From: Myroides phaeus
Lineage (GTDB): Bacteria; Bacteroidota; Bacteroidia; Flavobacteriales; Flavobacteriaceae
Assembly: GCF_900099675.1 (NCBI RefSeq)
Contig: NZ_FNDQ01000009.1
Location: 1 to 64,000, forward strand
Direction: 5' to 3'
DNA length: 64,000 nt
Part shown: positions 36,132 to 45,002 of the stretch, one piece after another
Position numbering within the stretch: the stretch's first letter is position 1
How the letters are laid out: each line of letters begins with the position of its first letter
Notes under the pieces: generated by a model
What the model was told of the DNA's origin: nothing
Seen by the model: the letters and a program-made list of their open reading frames with translations, nothing else
Database searches by the model: none
Made by a program: the position numbers and the translations under genes

Positions 36132-37866
36132 TTTGTATAGCATGGAAAATGGCGTTGCAAAAAAAAGTCTTCTAATAAGACTAATCAATAATCCTATAAT
36201 ATTATTCTGGTTTTATATTGCGGTAAATATGGCTCCAACTATATTTTTTGCGTTTACCCAACCTGTTAACATAATTGGAAAGTTAGTTATTATTATTTTT
36301 CCTTTAGGACTTTATATGCTGATATTCTCAGTTGTTAAGAATACTGGATTCTTACAAATCTTATTCTTCCCTTTATTATTTTTACATGCTTTTCAGATTG
36401 TCCTTTTTTACTTATTTGGAGAGGATGTTATTGCAGCAGATATGTTTTTAAATGTAGCTACAACAAATACTTCTGAAATCAACGAGCTATTGGGGAGTCT
36501 AATTCCATCTATCATTTTGGTTTGTGTTTTATACATTCCTCCAACTATTTTCGCAATTTTACAGTGGAAACGCAAAAACTTTTTAGATGTAAAATTCAGA
36601 AAAAGAAAAGTTCTCCCAGCTTTAGTTTTATTACTTACCTCATTAGTTCTTTCATTTGCTAGTGCCAATAATAATACAAACACTTTTGCTTTTAACCAAG
36701 ATGTTTACCCTATAAATGCAATACACAACCTTGGTTTTGCTGTAAACAAATGGGATAAAGTAAAGCGTTATCCTTTAACATCTGCAGACTTTTCTTACAA
36801 AGCTGTAAAAGACACCACTGTAACTCCTAACAGACAAATCTATGTGCTGATTGTTGGTGAAACGAGTAGAGCAGATAATTGGTCTTTATATGGTTATAAC
36901 AGAGAAACTAACCCTAATTTAAGTAAACAAGAAAACCTTGTGGTATTTAATGATGCTTTAACTCAATCAAATACTACACATAAAAGTGTTTCAATTATAC
37001 TTTCAGATGCTGAAGCTGAAAACTACAATTTAATCTATCAAAGAAAAGGAATTATTCACGCTTTTAAGGAGGCTGGTTTTACAACAATCTGTCTCTCTAA
37101 TCAAGCTGAGAACTCTTCTTTTATAGAATACTTCACTAAAGAAGCTGATATCTATCAAACAATCCGTAAAACGCATAGTGGGACTGGAATGACAGAGAAT
37201 CATTATGACGAAGAGTTAATTGCTCTAATGGAAAATAAAATAGCTGAAAATGATGGAGATTTATTCATTTTACTACACACATATGGTTCTCATTTTAATT
37301 ATATGGAGAGATATCCTGAATCTTTCCAAAAGTTTATGCCCGATGCAGTGGCAGGAGTTAGTAAATCTGAGAAAGAACATTTAGTGAATGCTTATGATAA
37401 TTCAATTTTATATACAGATCACTTCCTTTCAGGGACTATAGATGCTTTAAAAAGAACAAACTCATCTGTTGTTATGCTTTACACTTCAGATCATGGAGAA
37501 GATTTATTTGATGATGAAAGAGGTCGTTTCTTACATGCTTCACCAAGCCCAACTTACTATCAATTAAGAATTCCAATTATTATGTGGTTTTCTGATTTAT
37601 ATAAGCAAGAATTTCCTGAAAAAGTCAAAATGGCAAATGTAAATAAAGAAAAACCGATTTCAACAAATGCTGTTTTCCACACAATGATAGATGCATCAAC
37701 GATACATACACCTTATTTAGAGGAAGATCTGTCATTAGTAAATCCTGATTTTGCAATTAGAGATAGAATGTACTTAAATGATCACGACATTGCAATTCCA
37801 TATCTAAAAATGAACTTGAAGAAACAAGACTTCAATATGTTGAAAAAAAATAACATCAAAAAATAA
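36118..37866 (+). CDS. Phosphoethanolamine transferase-like membrane enzyme (EptA/MCR type)
   Basis: A 582-residue enzyme with about five N-terminal transmembrane helices (residues 25-180) and a periplasmic alkaline-phosphatase-fold domain. The nucleophile T249 lies in IVGETSRADNWSLYGYNRETNP, and SDHGEDLFDD carries metal ligands. Members transfer phosphoethanolamine to lipid A or other glycans, lowering surface charge and binding of cationic peptides. The ATG at 36118 overlaps the previous gene by 14 bases. A second Met at 36142 is just after its stop and could be the true start. The family is clear, the acceptor is not. Confidence 0.88.
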   Translation: MNHSNLYSMENGVAKKSLLIRLINNPIILFWFYIAVNMAPTIFFAFTQPVNIIGKLVIIIFPLGLYMLIFSVVKNTGFLQILFFPLLFLHAFQIVLFYLFGEDVIAADMFLNVATTNTSEINELLGSLIPSIILVCVLYIPPTIFAILQWKRKNFLDVKFRKRKVLPALVLLLTSLVLSFASANNNTNTFAFNQDVYPINAIHNLGFAVNKWDKVKRYPLTSADFSYKAVKDTTVTPNRQIYVLIVGETSRADNWSLYGYNRETNPNLSKQENLVVFNDALTQSNTTHKSVSIILSDAEAENYNLIYQRKGIIHAFKEAGFTTICLSNQAENSSFIEYFTKEADIYQTIRKTHSGTGMTENHYDEELIALMENKIAENDGDLFILLHTYGSHFNYMERYPESFQKFMPDAVAGVSKSEKEHLVNAYDNSILYTDHFLSGTIDALKRTNSSVVMLYTSDHGEDLFDDERGRFLHASPSPTYYQLRIPIIMWFSDLYKQEFPEKVKMANVNKEKPISTNAVFHTMIDASTIHTPYLEEDLSLVNPDFAIRDRMYLNDHDIAIPYLKMNLKKQDFNMLKKNNIKK

Positions 37867-37877
37867 TACGAAATATT

Positions 37878-38843
37878 ATGTCTAAACTTAATAAGCAATT
37901 GCTTTTATCATCATTACTTTTCTTATTTGCTTTTGTTGCTAAAGCACAAAATGAAAAAGTAGAATTACTTCCTTTAGGAAATATGAATAATTGGATGGTT
38001 CGCGAAATAAAAGAATCTTTTATTATCGGTGGAAACACACAATACCTGTATGAAATTACAGAGAAGAAAGACACTTTAAAAGACAATACTCCATATAAAA
38101 ACATAAAATCTCCTTGGGCTACCTCTTCTGTATTAGCTACAGTAAGTGGTATTACAAAAGGAAGTGTAACTGTTTATCCTGAAAAAAGAGACAAGGGATT
38201 TGCTGCGCGCTTAGAGACACGTATTGAACGAGTAAAAGTTCTTGGAGTTATCAATATTAATGTATTAGCAAGTGGTACAATTTTCTTAGGAGAAATGATA
38301 GAACCAATTACAGATACTAAAAATCCTCAGAGTAAATTAGTAACAGGTATTCCTTTTACTAAAAAGCCAAAAGCAATGCAATATGACTATAAGGTTACAA
38401 CAGGAGGTCCATCACGTCGAGTAAATGGAATGGGAAAAGGTTCTGAAGTAAACAGAAATGATATGGCAGAAATTCAAATTTTACTTCAAAAGAGATGGGA
38501 AGATAGCAATGGAAATGTACATGCTAAAAGAGTTGGTACTGGATGGGAGCGCTTTGATAAATCAGTTAAAACTTGGCAAAACAAACATCGTTTAAATGTT
38601 AACTACGGTGATATTAGTAAAGAAAAATTCTATGGTTCACACATGGCACTTCGCAAAGGAGAAGATGCTTACTATACAAGAAATAGCAAAGGAAAAATGG
38701 TTCCCATAATTGAAGAAGGATGGGGAACAGCAGACGATGAAGTAACTCACTTAATTATTCAGTTCTCTTCAAGTAATGGAGGTGCATACATTGGAAATAC
38801 TGATAGTAGATTATGGATTGACAATGTTGGTTTAGTTTATTAA
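37878..38843 (+). CDS. Secreted protein, possibly PCMD-like
   Basis: A 321-residue exported protein with signal peptide LLSSLLFLFAFVAKAQ. It contains GSVTVYPEKRDKGFAARLETR and a late WGTADDEVTHLIIQFSSSNGG segment, ending in RLWIDNVGLVY, reminiscent of carbohydrate-binding jelly-roll (PCMD-type) domains of Bacteroidota. The family assignment is tentative. It lies 11 bases after the phosphoethanolamine transferase gene, so it is likely co-transcribed and may act on the same surface glycan or lipid. It ends at a very strong terminator. Confidence 0.75.
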   Translation: MSKLNKQLLLSSLLFLFAFVAKAQNEKVELLPLGNMNNWMVREIKESFIIGGNTQYLYEITEKKDTLKDNTPYKNIKSPWATSSVLATVSGITKGSVTVYPEKRDKGFAARLETRIERVKVLGVININVLASGTIFLGEMIEPITDTKNPQSKLVTGIPFTKKPKAMQYDYKVTTGGPSRRVNGMGKGSEVNRNDMAEIQILLQKRWEDSNGNVHAKRVGTGWERFDKSVKTWQNKHRLNVNYGDISKEKFYGSHMALRKGEDAYYTRNSKGKMVPIIEEGWGTADDEVTHLIIQFSSSNGGAYIGNTDSRLWIDNVGLVY

Positions 38844-38853
38844 AAAACAATAT

Positions 38854-38894
38854 AAAGAAAAAGCGCGTTTAAGTTTAAACGCGCTTTTTCTTTA
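38854..38894. terminator. Very strong bidirectional terminator
   Basis: A stem of about 19 bp around AAAGCGCGTTT and AAACGCGCTTT, with A/T-rich flanks on both sides. It serves the PCMD-like gene (plus) and the FAD protein gene (minus). Confidence 0.85.
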
Positions 38895-38930
38895 TATTTA
38901 AAATAGCAATAAATAGTATTCAATTCTATT

Positions 38931-39545
38931 TTACTTTTTCCTTAAACTATCATGGCTATGAGTCTCAATACCTCCATTCCACAATGTTAGAATATCCGTA
39001 GCAACAGCAGCGCCACTACCAGCAGCAATTGCTAACTGACTACGGTGTCCTGCTAAAGTTCCCGCTACATATAAACCTTCTCTTACTAAATGATCTTCAT
39101 TCATTAATTGAATGCGATTTTTAGTTGGCAATGACTTCTTATGAGGTTCTACATACTGCATTAAACCATCAATATCAAATGAAGGGCTTGAATTAGTAGC
39201 AACTACAACAGCATTCGCTTGATAACTTGCTCTATTTGTGGTTACCTCAAAATACCCTTGTTGTGGATAAACAGAAACAACCTTCTCTCCCTTAATTTGT
39301 TCAATGTCTTGATAGTAAGCTAAATCTTTTTGTGATTGTTCTAAAAGATCTCTACCTAAAGTACCTAATTTAATACCGTAAGCATTAAAGAAAACAGCAT
39401 CTTGCAACATTGAAGCTTTTTGATGCATTATAATTCCAACCTTCTTATCTTTTACAAAGTCCTTTTTAAAAGCACTCCCTAAAACCTGAGCACAAGAAAC
39501 TCCTGCCACACCGCCTCCAATAATAAGTATGTCAAAAATTGCCAT
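38931..39545 (-). CDS. Short FAD-dependent oxidoreductase, thioredoxin-reductase-like
   Basis: A 204-residue flavoprotein. It has the FAD loop DILIIGGGVAGVSCA and a second FAD motif near the end (REGLYVAGTLAGHRSQLAIAAGSGAAVATDIL), as in thioredoxin reductase. It lacks the central NAD(P)H-binding domain and has no CxxC active site, so it is about 100 residues shorter than TrxB. It could be a stand-alone FAD domain that needs a partner, or a flavin sensor. It lies 5 bases after a small membrane protein gene and is probably co-transcribed with it and marC. Confidence 0.82.
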   Translation of the reverse strand: MAIFDILIIGGGVAGVSCAQVLGSAFKKDFVKDKKVGIIMHQKASMLQDAVFFNAYGIKLGTLGRDLLEQSQKDLAYYQDIEQIKGEKVVSVYPQQGYFEVTTNRASYQANAVVVATNSSPSFDIDGLMQYVEPHKKSLPTKNRIQLMNEDHLVREGLYVAGTLAGHRSQLAIAAGSGAAVATDILTLWNGGIETHSHDSLRKK

Positions 39546-39550
39546 GATCT

Positions 39551-39745
39551 TTATTTAGTTTTGTCGTCTATTACTTTTGAAGTACGATAAATTAGTACGA
39601 TACATACTGCACAAAGTAGTGCAACAATCCCTATAATAGCGATTAAACTATCTCCTTGAAACAAGTTGCTAAAGTCCAACATCGTTATGTTTAAAATCAT
39701 TAATGCCGCAGCAAATACAATGATAACGTAGCTAAATATTTTCAT
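39551..39745 (-). CDS. Small two-helix membrane protein
   Basis: A 64-residue protein with two hydrophobic helices (about residues 3-22 and 32-55) and a short charged tail (RTSKVIDDKTK). I start at MKIFSYVII; an in-frame ATG 42 bases further out is next to a -7-like TACTTTCG and would give an improbable basic start. It lies between marC and the FAD protein gene. No known family recognised. Confidence 0.65.
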   Translation of the reverse strand: MKIFSYVIIVFAAALMILNITMLDFSNLFQGDSLIAIIGIVALLCAVCIVLIYRTSKVIDDKTK

Positions 39746-39796
39746 TATGAATGATAAAGAATTTAATTTTACTCTTCGAAAGTACAAAAATATTAC

Positions 39797-40378
39797 CTAG
39801 TCAAACAAGCCTTTAACATTAGTACTAAATAATTTAACAGCAATCGCAAGTAGTACTACTCCGAATATTTTACGTATAACACTCAATCCTCCAGCACCTA
39901 AGAGCTTTTCAATTTTAGAAGATGACTTTAATACTAAAAACACTAATACAAGATTAACAATTATACCAATGATGATATTAGCATTTGAATACTGTGAACG
40001 CAACGATAAAATAGTTGTTAAAACTCCAGTACCTGCAATTAGAGGGAATGCCAAAGGTACAATAGAGGCGGTAGTTGGAGTATCATCTCTATAAATTCTA
40101 ATACCTAATATCATTTCTAATGCTAAAAAAAATAGTACAAAAGCTCCTGCTACAGCAAAAGAACTTACATCAATACCTATCAACCTCAACATCTGCTCTC
40201 CTAAAAATAAAAAAGCAATCATGATTACACCTGATACTAAGGTTGCCTTTTCAGACTCTATATATCCTACCCTATTTCGTAAATCTACGATAATTGGTAT
40301 TGCACCCATAATATCAATAACAGCAAACAATATCATTGTTATACTAACAATGTCTCGAACATTCACATCCATAAACAA
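39797..40378 (-). CDS. MarC family membrane protein
   Basis: A 193-residue integral membrane protein with six predicted helices. Family marks are FAVIDIMGAIPIIVDLR at the N-terminus and the PLAFPLIAGTGVLTTILSL region, which holds the conserved PLA.P...GPG-like turn. MarC proteins belong to the NAAT/UPF0056 group; despite the name, a role in antibiotic resistance is not established. The start may be either of two nearby Met (40378 or 40372). It is the first gene of a minus-strand group of three. Confidence 0.88.
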   Translation of the reverse strand: MFMDVNVRDIVSITMILFAVIDIMGAIPIIVDLRNRVGYIESEKATLVSGVIMIAFLFLGEQMLRLIGIDVSSFAVAGAFVLFFLALEMILGIRIYRDDTPTTASIVPLAFPLIAGTGVLTTILSLRSQYSNANIIIGIIVNLVLVFLVLKSSSKIEKLLGAGGLSVIRKIFGVVLLAIAVKLFSTNVKGLFD

Positions 40379-40772
40379 AGCTTTAAAAAGAATACTTATA
40401 AAAATATCCTTTTTTTTTATTTTTTACGACTTATAAGTAAAAAATTTAAATAACCTCATTAAAACAAATAACTTACATATTACAAAAACCTCTACGAAGA
40501 AGGGAAATATATATGCATTTCCCTCGTCTAATTTACCTTTACCTTCTTTATACCTGAGTTATAAAACTGCCCTATAAACAAAAGATATGAAACTTTATTT
40601 TCAATAAACTCTTAATGACAAACAGTAGAAATGAGATTACCTTCATATCGTAAAAAGTGCATATTACCCCTTCCTTTTATTTAGCATCAATATAAAAAAC
40701 ACATAACAGTTTTACAGACAGAATTATTAGATTAAAGATTTGTAGTTTTGCACACATTAATTTACGAATATT
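40379..40772. other. Divergent intergenic region
   Basis: About 390 bases without a gene between marC (minus) and the DUF3109 gene (plus). There is a small hairpin with an 8-bp stem at 40501-40508 / 40517-40524 (AGGGAAAT with ATTTCCCT) and a -7 element TAGTTTTG at 40743-40750 for the plus-strand gene. I see no other structure. Confidence 0.6.
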
Positions 40773-41348
40773 ATGTTTCAGATAGGAAAAACGATTGTAT
40801 CAGAGGATGTTCTTGAAAAAGAATTTGTTTGCAACCTTTCAGCTTGTAAAGGGGAATGCTGTATTGATGGAGATGCTGGTGCACCCGTTGAAAAAGGAGA
40901 AGTTGATATTTTAAATAAAGTATATGAACACGTAAAGCCTTTCTTGCGTCCAGAAGGAATAGAAGCTATTGAAGCACAAGGTACTTCTATAATTGGTGAA
41001 GACGGTGAATTAGAAACACCTCTTATCGAAGGAGGAGAATGTGCTTATGTTATATACGAAAATGAAATGGCTTTATGTGGAATTGAAAAAGCGTATAACG
41101 AAGGTTTAATTGATTGGAAAAAGCCTATTTCTTGTCATTTATACCCTATTCGTATCAAAGAATTTTCGTCATTTGAAGCTGTTAACTATCACAAATGGCA
41201 CATCTGTGGAGATGCTTGTACATTAGGACAAGAGTTAGGTGTACCAGTATATAAATTTTTAAAAGATCCTTTAATCCGAAAATACGGAGAAGACTGGTAT
41301 AAAGAACTGGAATTAGTGGCAGACGAATACACTAAATTTAAAAAATAA
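40773..41348 (+). CDS. DUF3109 family cysteine-rich protein
   Basis: A 191-residue soluble protein with conserved cysteines at the start (C20, C25, C29, C30 in FVCNLSACKGECCIDG) and more in GGECAYV, MALCGIEKA, ISCHLYPIR and HICGDACTLG. This matches the DUF3109/YkgJ-like family, thought to bind metal or an iron-sulfur cluster. The function is not known. A -7 element lies 22 bases upstream. The stop is one base from the end of the convergent retropepsin-like gene. Confidence 0.88.
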   Translation: MFQIGKTIVSEDVLEKEFVCNLSACKGECCIDGDAGAPVEKGEVDILNKVYEHVKPFLRPEGIEAIEAQGTSIIGEDGELETPLIEGGECAYVIYENEMALCGIEKAYNEGLIDWKKPISCHLYPIRIKEFSSFEAVNYHKWHICGDACTLGQELGVPVYKFLKDPLIRKYGEDWYKELELVADEYTKFKK

Positions 41349-41349
41349 A

Positions 41350-41787
41350 CTACTTGATATAAAGTACTTTTTCTTTATAGTCAATAATAGCCTCTCCTTG
41401 TAATAGCACATCAGAGCCTATAATACCATGTACCGTTTTTGTACCGTATTCCGTTAACGCTACATTGACGTGGGTAAGATCTAATAATACAAGATTAAAC
41501 TCTTTATTATGCCAACGACTCATCTGTAAATGGTTATTATAGGCTACTTGTGTATGCATCCCATTCGCTCCTGCTCCAGAAGCTTTCGTTGTAGACTCTA
41601 AAGGTGTAATATTGAACAAATCAATATGAGCAAAATCAATACAACTATTCGAAGCTCCTGTATCTATAATAAAATCTCCAATTGCTCCGTTTACTTTTGC
41701 CCGAACAAAAAGATGATGTGTTTTAGAGATTTTAAATGGAATTCTCTTGTAACCTTCCTTTTTTAGTACTTCTTTTATTTTTTCCAT
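41350..41787 (-). CDS. Retropepsin-like aspartic protease
   Basis: A 145-residue protein with the clan AA active-site motif DFIIDTGASNSCID and a later ILLGxD-like segment (HGIIGSDVLLQGEAIIDYKEKVLYI). This is the single-domain aspartyl protease fold that acts as a dimer. There is no signal peptide, so it is probably cytoplasmic. Members are common in Bacteroidota with unknown substrates. It faces tatD divergently with a short shared promoter region. Confidence 0.85.
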   Translation of the reverse strand: MEKIKEVLKKEGYKRIPFKISKTHHLFVRAKVNGAIGDFIIDTGASNSCIDFAHIDLFNITPLESTTKASGAGANGMHTQVAYNNHLQMSRWHNKEFNLVLLDLTHVNVALTEYGTKTVHGIIGSDVLLQGEAIIDYKEKVLYIK

Positions 41788-41867
41788 TGAACAATTATAG
41801 TTTAAATTCTTTTTATAAGGTACTTTTGTATCTTAAAATAGCATTTTATACAAAATACCCCTTTAGA

Positions 41868-42638
41868 ATGATTTTTACCGATACGCATACACACCTTTAT
41901 TCAGACGCGTTTAAAGATGATCGAAAAGAAACAATTAATCGCGCAATAGCGAATGGAGTGACGCGTTTTTTTATACCAGCTATTGATTCCAGTTATACAA
42001 GTGCAATGTATGAATTAGAATCAGAATTTCCCGATAATATTTTCTTAATGATGGGGCTACATCCTACAGATGTTAAACCAGAAACATATAAGTCTGAATT
42101 AGCTTTTGTAGAAAAAGAATTAGCAAGAAGAAAATTTTATGCTGTAGGAGAAATTGGAATTGACCTATATTGGGATAAATCAACTTTACAAATTCAGCAA
42201 GAAGCCTTTCAGTACCAAATCCAACTTGCAAAAAAATATAAACTACCAATCAATATACATTGTCGCGATGCTTTTGATGAAGTTTTTGAAGTATTAGAAA
42301 AAGAAAAAGGCGATGACCTAAAAGGAATTTTCCATTGTTTTACAGGAACACAAGAACAAGCAGAAAAAGCTATTTCATACAACCTTAAATTAGGAATAGG
42401 GGGAGTATCTACTTTTAAGAATGGGCAGATTGACAAGTTCTTAAATAAAATCTCAATTAGAGACATCGTATTAGAGACTGATTCTCCGTATCTTGCACCG
42501 GTCCCTTTTAGAGGAAAAAGAAATGAAAGTGCCTACATTGTAAATATTGCTGAAAAATTAGCTGATATTTACGATCTTTCATTAGCTGAAATAGCAAAAC
42601 AAACAACAGCCAATTCACAAGCTGTTTTTGGAATTTAA
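41868..42638 (+). CDS. tatD: TatD family metal-dependent hydrolase
   Basis: A 256-residue TIM-barrel DNase/hydrolase. Metal ligands: H7 and H9 in FTDTHTHLYSD, GEIGIDLYWD, the His in INIHCRDAF, HCFTG, and the Asp in LETDSPYLAPVPFRGKRNE. Start at MIFTDTH; an upstream in-frame start would add 44 residues of unlikely sequence, and a -7 element TACTTTTG at 41821-41828 lies inside that extension. Members have 3'-5' DNase activity. Confidence 0.93.
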   Translation: MIFTDTHTHLYSDAFKDDRKETINRAIANGVTRFFIPAIDSSYTSAMYELESEFPDNIFLMMGLHPTDVKPETYKSELAFVEKELARRKFYAVGEIGIDLYWDKSTLQIQQEAFQYQIQLAKKYKLPINIHCRDAFDEVFEVLEKEKGDDLKGIFHCFTGTQEQAEKAISYNLKLGIGGVSTFKNGQIDKFLNKISIRDIVLETDSPYLAPVPFRGKRNESAYIVNIAEKLADIYDLSLAEIAKQTTANSQAVFGI

Positions 42639-42682
42639 CAACAGAAAGCAACATTAATTTGTTTACATAATAAAGTACACTA

Positions 42683-43819
42683 ATGTCTAAGTTTGATTCA
42701 ATACGTCATTACAAAGATCTTGAGGTAAACGAAGTCTTACAACAGATTTCTAAACACCCAATGATAAAAGCGTTAATGGGTTTTACTTTTCCTAACCAAA
42801 CCGAAGAAGAATGGATGGAAAGGTTAAGGGAAATAAAATCTATACAGCAATTTCAAGATAACTTTGCTTATCATTCTATTCAAAAGATTTTGGAAAAAAG
42901 CTCAAGTGGCTTGACAACTTCAGGTTTTGAAAAATTAGAAAAACATACACCCTATTTATATATATCTAATCACCGTGATATTCTTATGGATACGTCTCTG
43001 TTAAACGTAGCCTTGAAAGATAATGGTTTGATTATGACAGCTTCTGCTATTGGAGATAATCTGGTGCAGAAATCTTTTCTTTTAGCATTAGCAAAAGTAA
43101 ATAGAAACTTTTTAGTAAAACGCGGATTACCTCCTCGTGAATTACTAGAGAGTTCAAAAGTAATGTCTGAATATATTCAGCACTTACTTACGGTAGAAAA
43201 TCGTTCTGTGTGGATTGCACAAAGAGAAGGACGTACTAAAGACGGTAATGATGCTACTCACCAAGGAGTTTTAAAGATGCTTGCAATGGCAAGTGGAGAA
43301 ATAAATCCTATTGAGTATCTAAAAAAGATTAAAATAGTACCTGTTTCTATCTCTTATGAATATGACCCTACGGATGCACTAAAAATGCCACAAATACTTG
43401 CTAAAGCTAATGACGAAGTTTATGTAAAAGATAAAAATGAAGACTTCATTAATCTTTATAGTGGTATAATTGGCCAAAAGAGAGGTATTCATATTCATGT
43501 TGGAGAAGTTTTAGACCATGAATTAGATTGTTTAATTAATAGCTCAGAAAAAGTCAATAAACAAATGCAAGCTGTAGCTACAATTATAGACAAGTCTATA
43601 ATTAAAAATTATCACCTATGGCCTACTAATTATATTGCTTATGATTTATTACACAAAACGAATAAATATGCTGATAAATACACTGAAAAAGAAAAACAAC
43701 TTTTTGAAAGACGTTTAGAATTACGTGTAGATAAAGCAAATAAAGTAGTTGTTGAAAATTTCTTAGCAATGTATGCTAACCCTGTAATTAATAAGTTAAA
43801 ACTGAATAATGAACAATAA
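42683..43819 (+). CDS. PlsC-type glycerolphosphate acyltransferase
   Basis: A 378-residue acyltransferase of the PlsC/GPAT superfamily. It has the catalytic motif NHRDILMD (H-x4-D), the glycine/arginine block IWIAQREGRTKDGND, and a proline-containing VPVSISYEYDP segment. It is longer than typical PlsC and has few membrane helices. It may be a 1-acylglycerol-3-phosphate acyltransferase or act on another lipid such as an ornithine or glycine lipid. Its stop overlaps the start of the asparaginase gene by 11 bases. Confidence 0.82.
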   Translation: MSKFDSIRHYKDLEVNEVLQQISKHPMIKALMGFTFPNQTEEEWMERLREIKSIQQFQDNFAYHSIQKILEKSSSGLTTSGFEKLEKHTPYLYISNHRDILMDTSLLNVALKDNGLIMTASAIGDNLVQKSFLLALAKVNRNFLVKRGLPPRELLESSKVMSEYIQHLLTVENRSVWIAQREGRTKDGNDATHQGVLKMLAMASGEINPIEYLKKIKIVPVSISYEYDPTDALKMPQILAKANDEVYVKDKNEDFINLYSGIIGQKRGIHIHVGEVLDHELDCLINSSEKVNKQMQAVATIIDKSIIKNYHLWPTNYIAYDLLHKTNKYADKYTEKEKQLFERRLELRVDKANKVVVENFLAMYANPVINKLKLNNEQ

Positions 43820-44837
43820 ACCTGCAATTCTGCTTATTTATACTGGTGGTACTATTGGTATGGTTAAGGATTTTAAGACAGGGGCATTACGCGCCTTCAA
43901 TTTTGACCAACTTGTTGAACGTATTCCAGAGTTACACTTATTAGAATGTTCTATTGAAACATACTCTTTTGAGGTACCAATCGACTCATCTGATATGCGT
44001 CCTGAAATGTGGGTTCAAATGGCAAGTGTTATTGAAGAAAATTATAAAAAGTTTGATGGTTTTGTTATCCTACATGGTTCTGATACGATGTCATATTCTG
44101 CATCTGCTCTTAGTTTTATGTTAGAAAACACACGAAAACCAATTATCTTGACAGGATCTCAATTGCCAATTGGAGATTTGCGTACGGATGCTAAAGAGAA
44201 TTTAATTACAGCTATTCAAATCGCAGCATTACAAGAAAATAACAAACCTGTTATTCAAGAAGTATGTTTATATTTTGAATATAAATTATATCGTGGAAAT
44301 AGAACATCTAAAGTGAGTTCTGAATTATTTAATGCGTTTACCTCACCAAATATTCCACATTTGGCAGAGTCAGGTGTAAACTTGAGAGTAAACAAGGCTT
44401 TATTAGAATACAAAAATGAAACATTACCCTTGACTGTTCATAAAGAGATGTCGAGAAATGTAATGATCTTAAAGGTATTCCCTGGTATTCAACAAAAAGT
44501 ACTAAAAGCAATTTTAAACATTGAAGACTTAGAGGGGATAGTATTAGAAACTTACGGTTCTGGTAATGCTCCTACAGAGTCTTGGTTCTTAAATACTCTG
44601 GCAGAAGCTATCGCAAAAGGATTAAAAGTAATTAATGTTACACAATGCTCAAGTGGTAGTGTTCATATGGGGAAATACGAAACAAGTACTGAATTAAAAG
44701 AAATTGGCGTAATCTCAGGAAAAGATATCACTACTGAAGCAGCTATTACAAAACTGATGTTTTTATTGGCTCAAAAAAATGTTGTAGACTTTAAAGAAGC
44801 ATTTGAAACTCCTATTTGTGGAGAAATGGAACTTTAA
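43809..44837 (+). CDS. ansA: Type I L-asparaginase
   Basis: A 342-residue cytoplasmic asparaginase. The first active-site threonine lies in IYTGGTIGM (residues 11-18) and the second in ILHGSDTMSYSASALSFML, with the conserved SQLPIGDLRTDAKENLI. The length fits the type I class, and no signal peptide is seen. It overlaps the acyltransferase gene by 11 bases and is followed by tRNA-Ser. Confidence 0.93.
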   Translation: MNNKPAILLIYTGGTIGMVKDFKTGALRAFNFDQLVERIPELHLLECSIETYSFEVPIDSSDMRPEMWVQMASVIEENYKKFDGFVILHGSDTMSYSASALSFMLENTRKPIILTGSQLPIGDLRTDAKENLITAIQIAALQENNKPVIQEVCLYFEYKLYRGNRTSKVSSELFNAFTSPNIPHLAESGVNLRVNKALLEYKNETLPLTVHKEMSRNVMILKVFPGIQQKVLKAILNIEDLEGIVLETYGSGNAPTESWFLNTLAEAIAKGLKVINVTQCSSGSVHMGKYETSTELKEIGVISGKDITTEAAITKLMFLLAQKNVVDFKEAFETPICGEMEL

Positions 44838-44857
44838 ATCACTATATTAGGCGTATT

Positions 44858-44942
44858 AGAGGGGTGGCCGAGCGGTCGAAGGCGCACGCCTGGAAAGTGT
44901 GTATACAGCAATGTATCGAGGGTTCGAATCCCTTCTCCTCTG
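44858..44942 (+). tRNA. tRNA-Ser (GGA)
   Basis: An 85-nt class II tRNA with a long variable arm. Acceptor AGAGGGG pairs with CTCCTCT (one G-U). The anticodon loop CTGGAAA gives anticodon GGA, and the T loop is TTCGAAT. The discriminator is G and CCA is not encoded. It starts 20 bases after ansA without an obvious promoter, so it may be co-transcribed with it. A terminator follows. Confidence 0.96.
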
Positions 44943-44952
44943 CATATCGTAT

Positions 44953-44979
44953 AAGCTACCGTAACAGGTAGCTTTTTTA
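44953..44979 (+). terminator. Terminator after tRNA-Ser
   Basis: A perfect 8-bp stem (44953-44960 with 44967-44974), loop GTAACA, and a T run. Confidence 0.8.
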
Positions 44980-45002
44980 TATTACACCTATTTTTCACAG
45001 AA

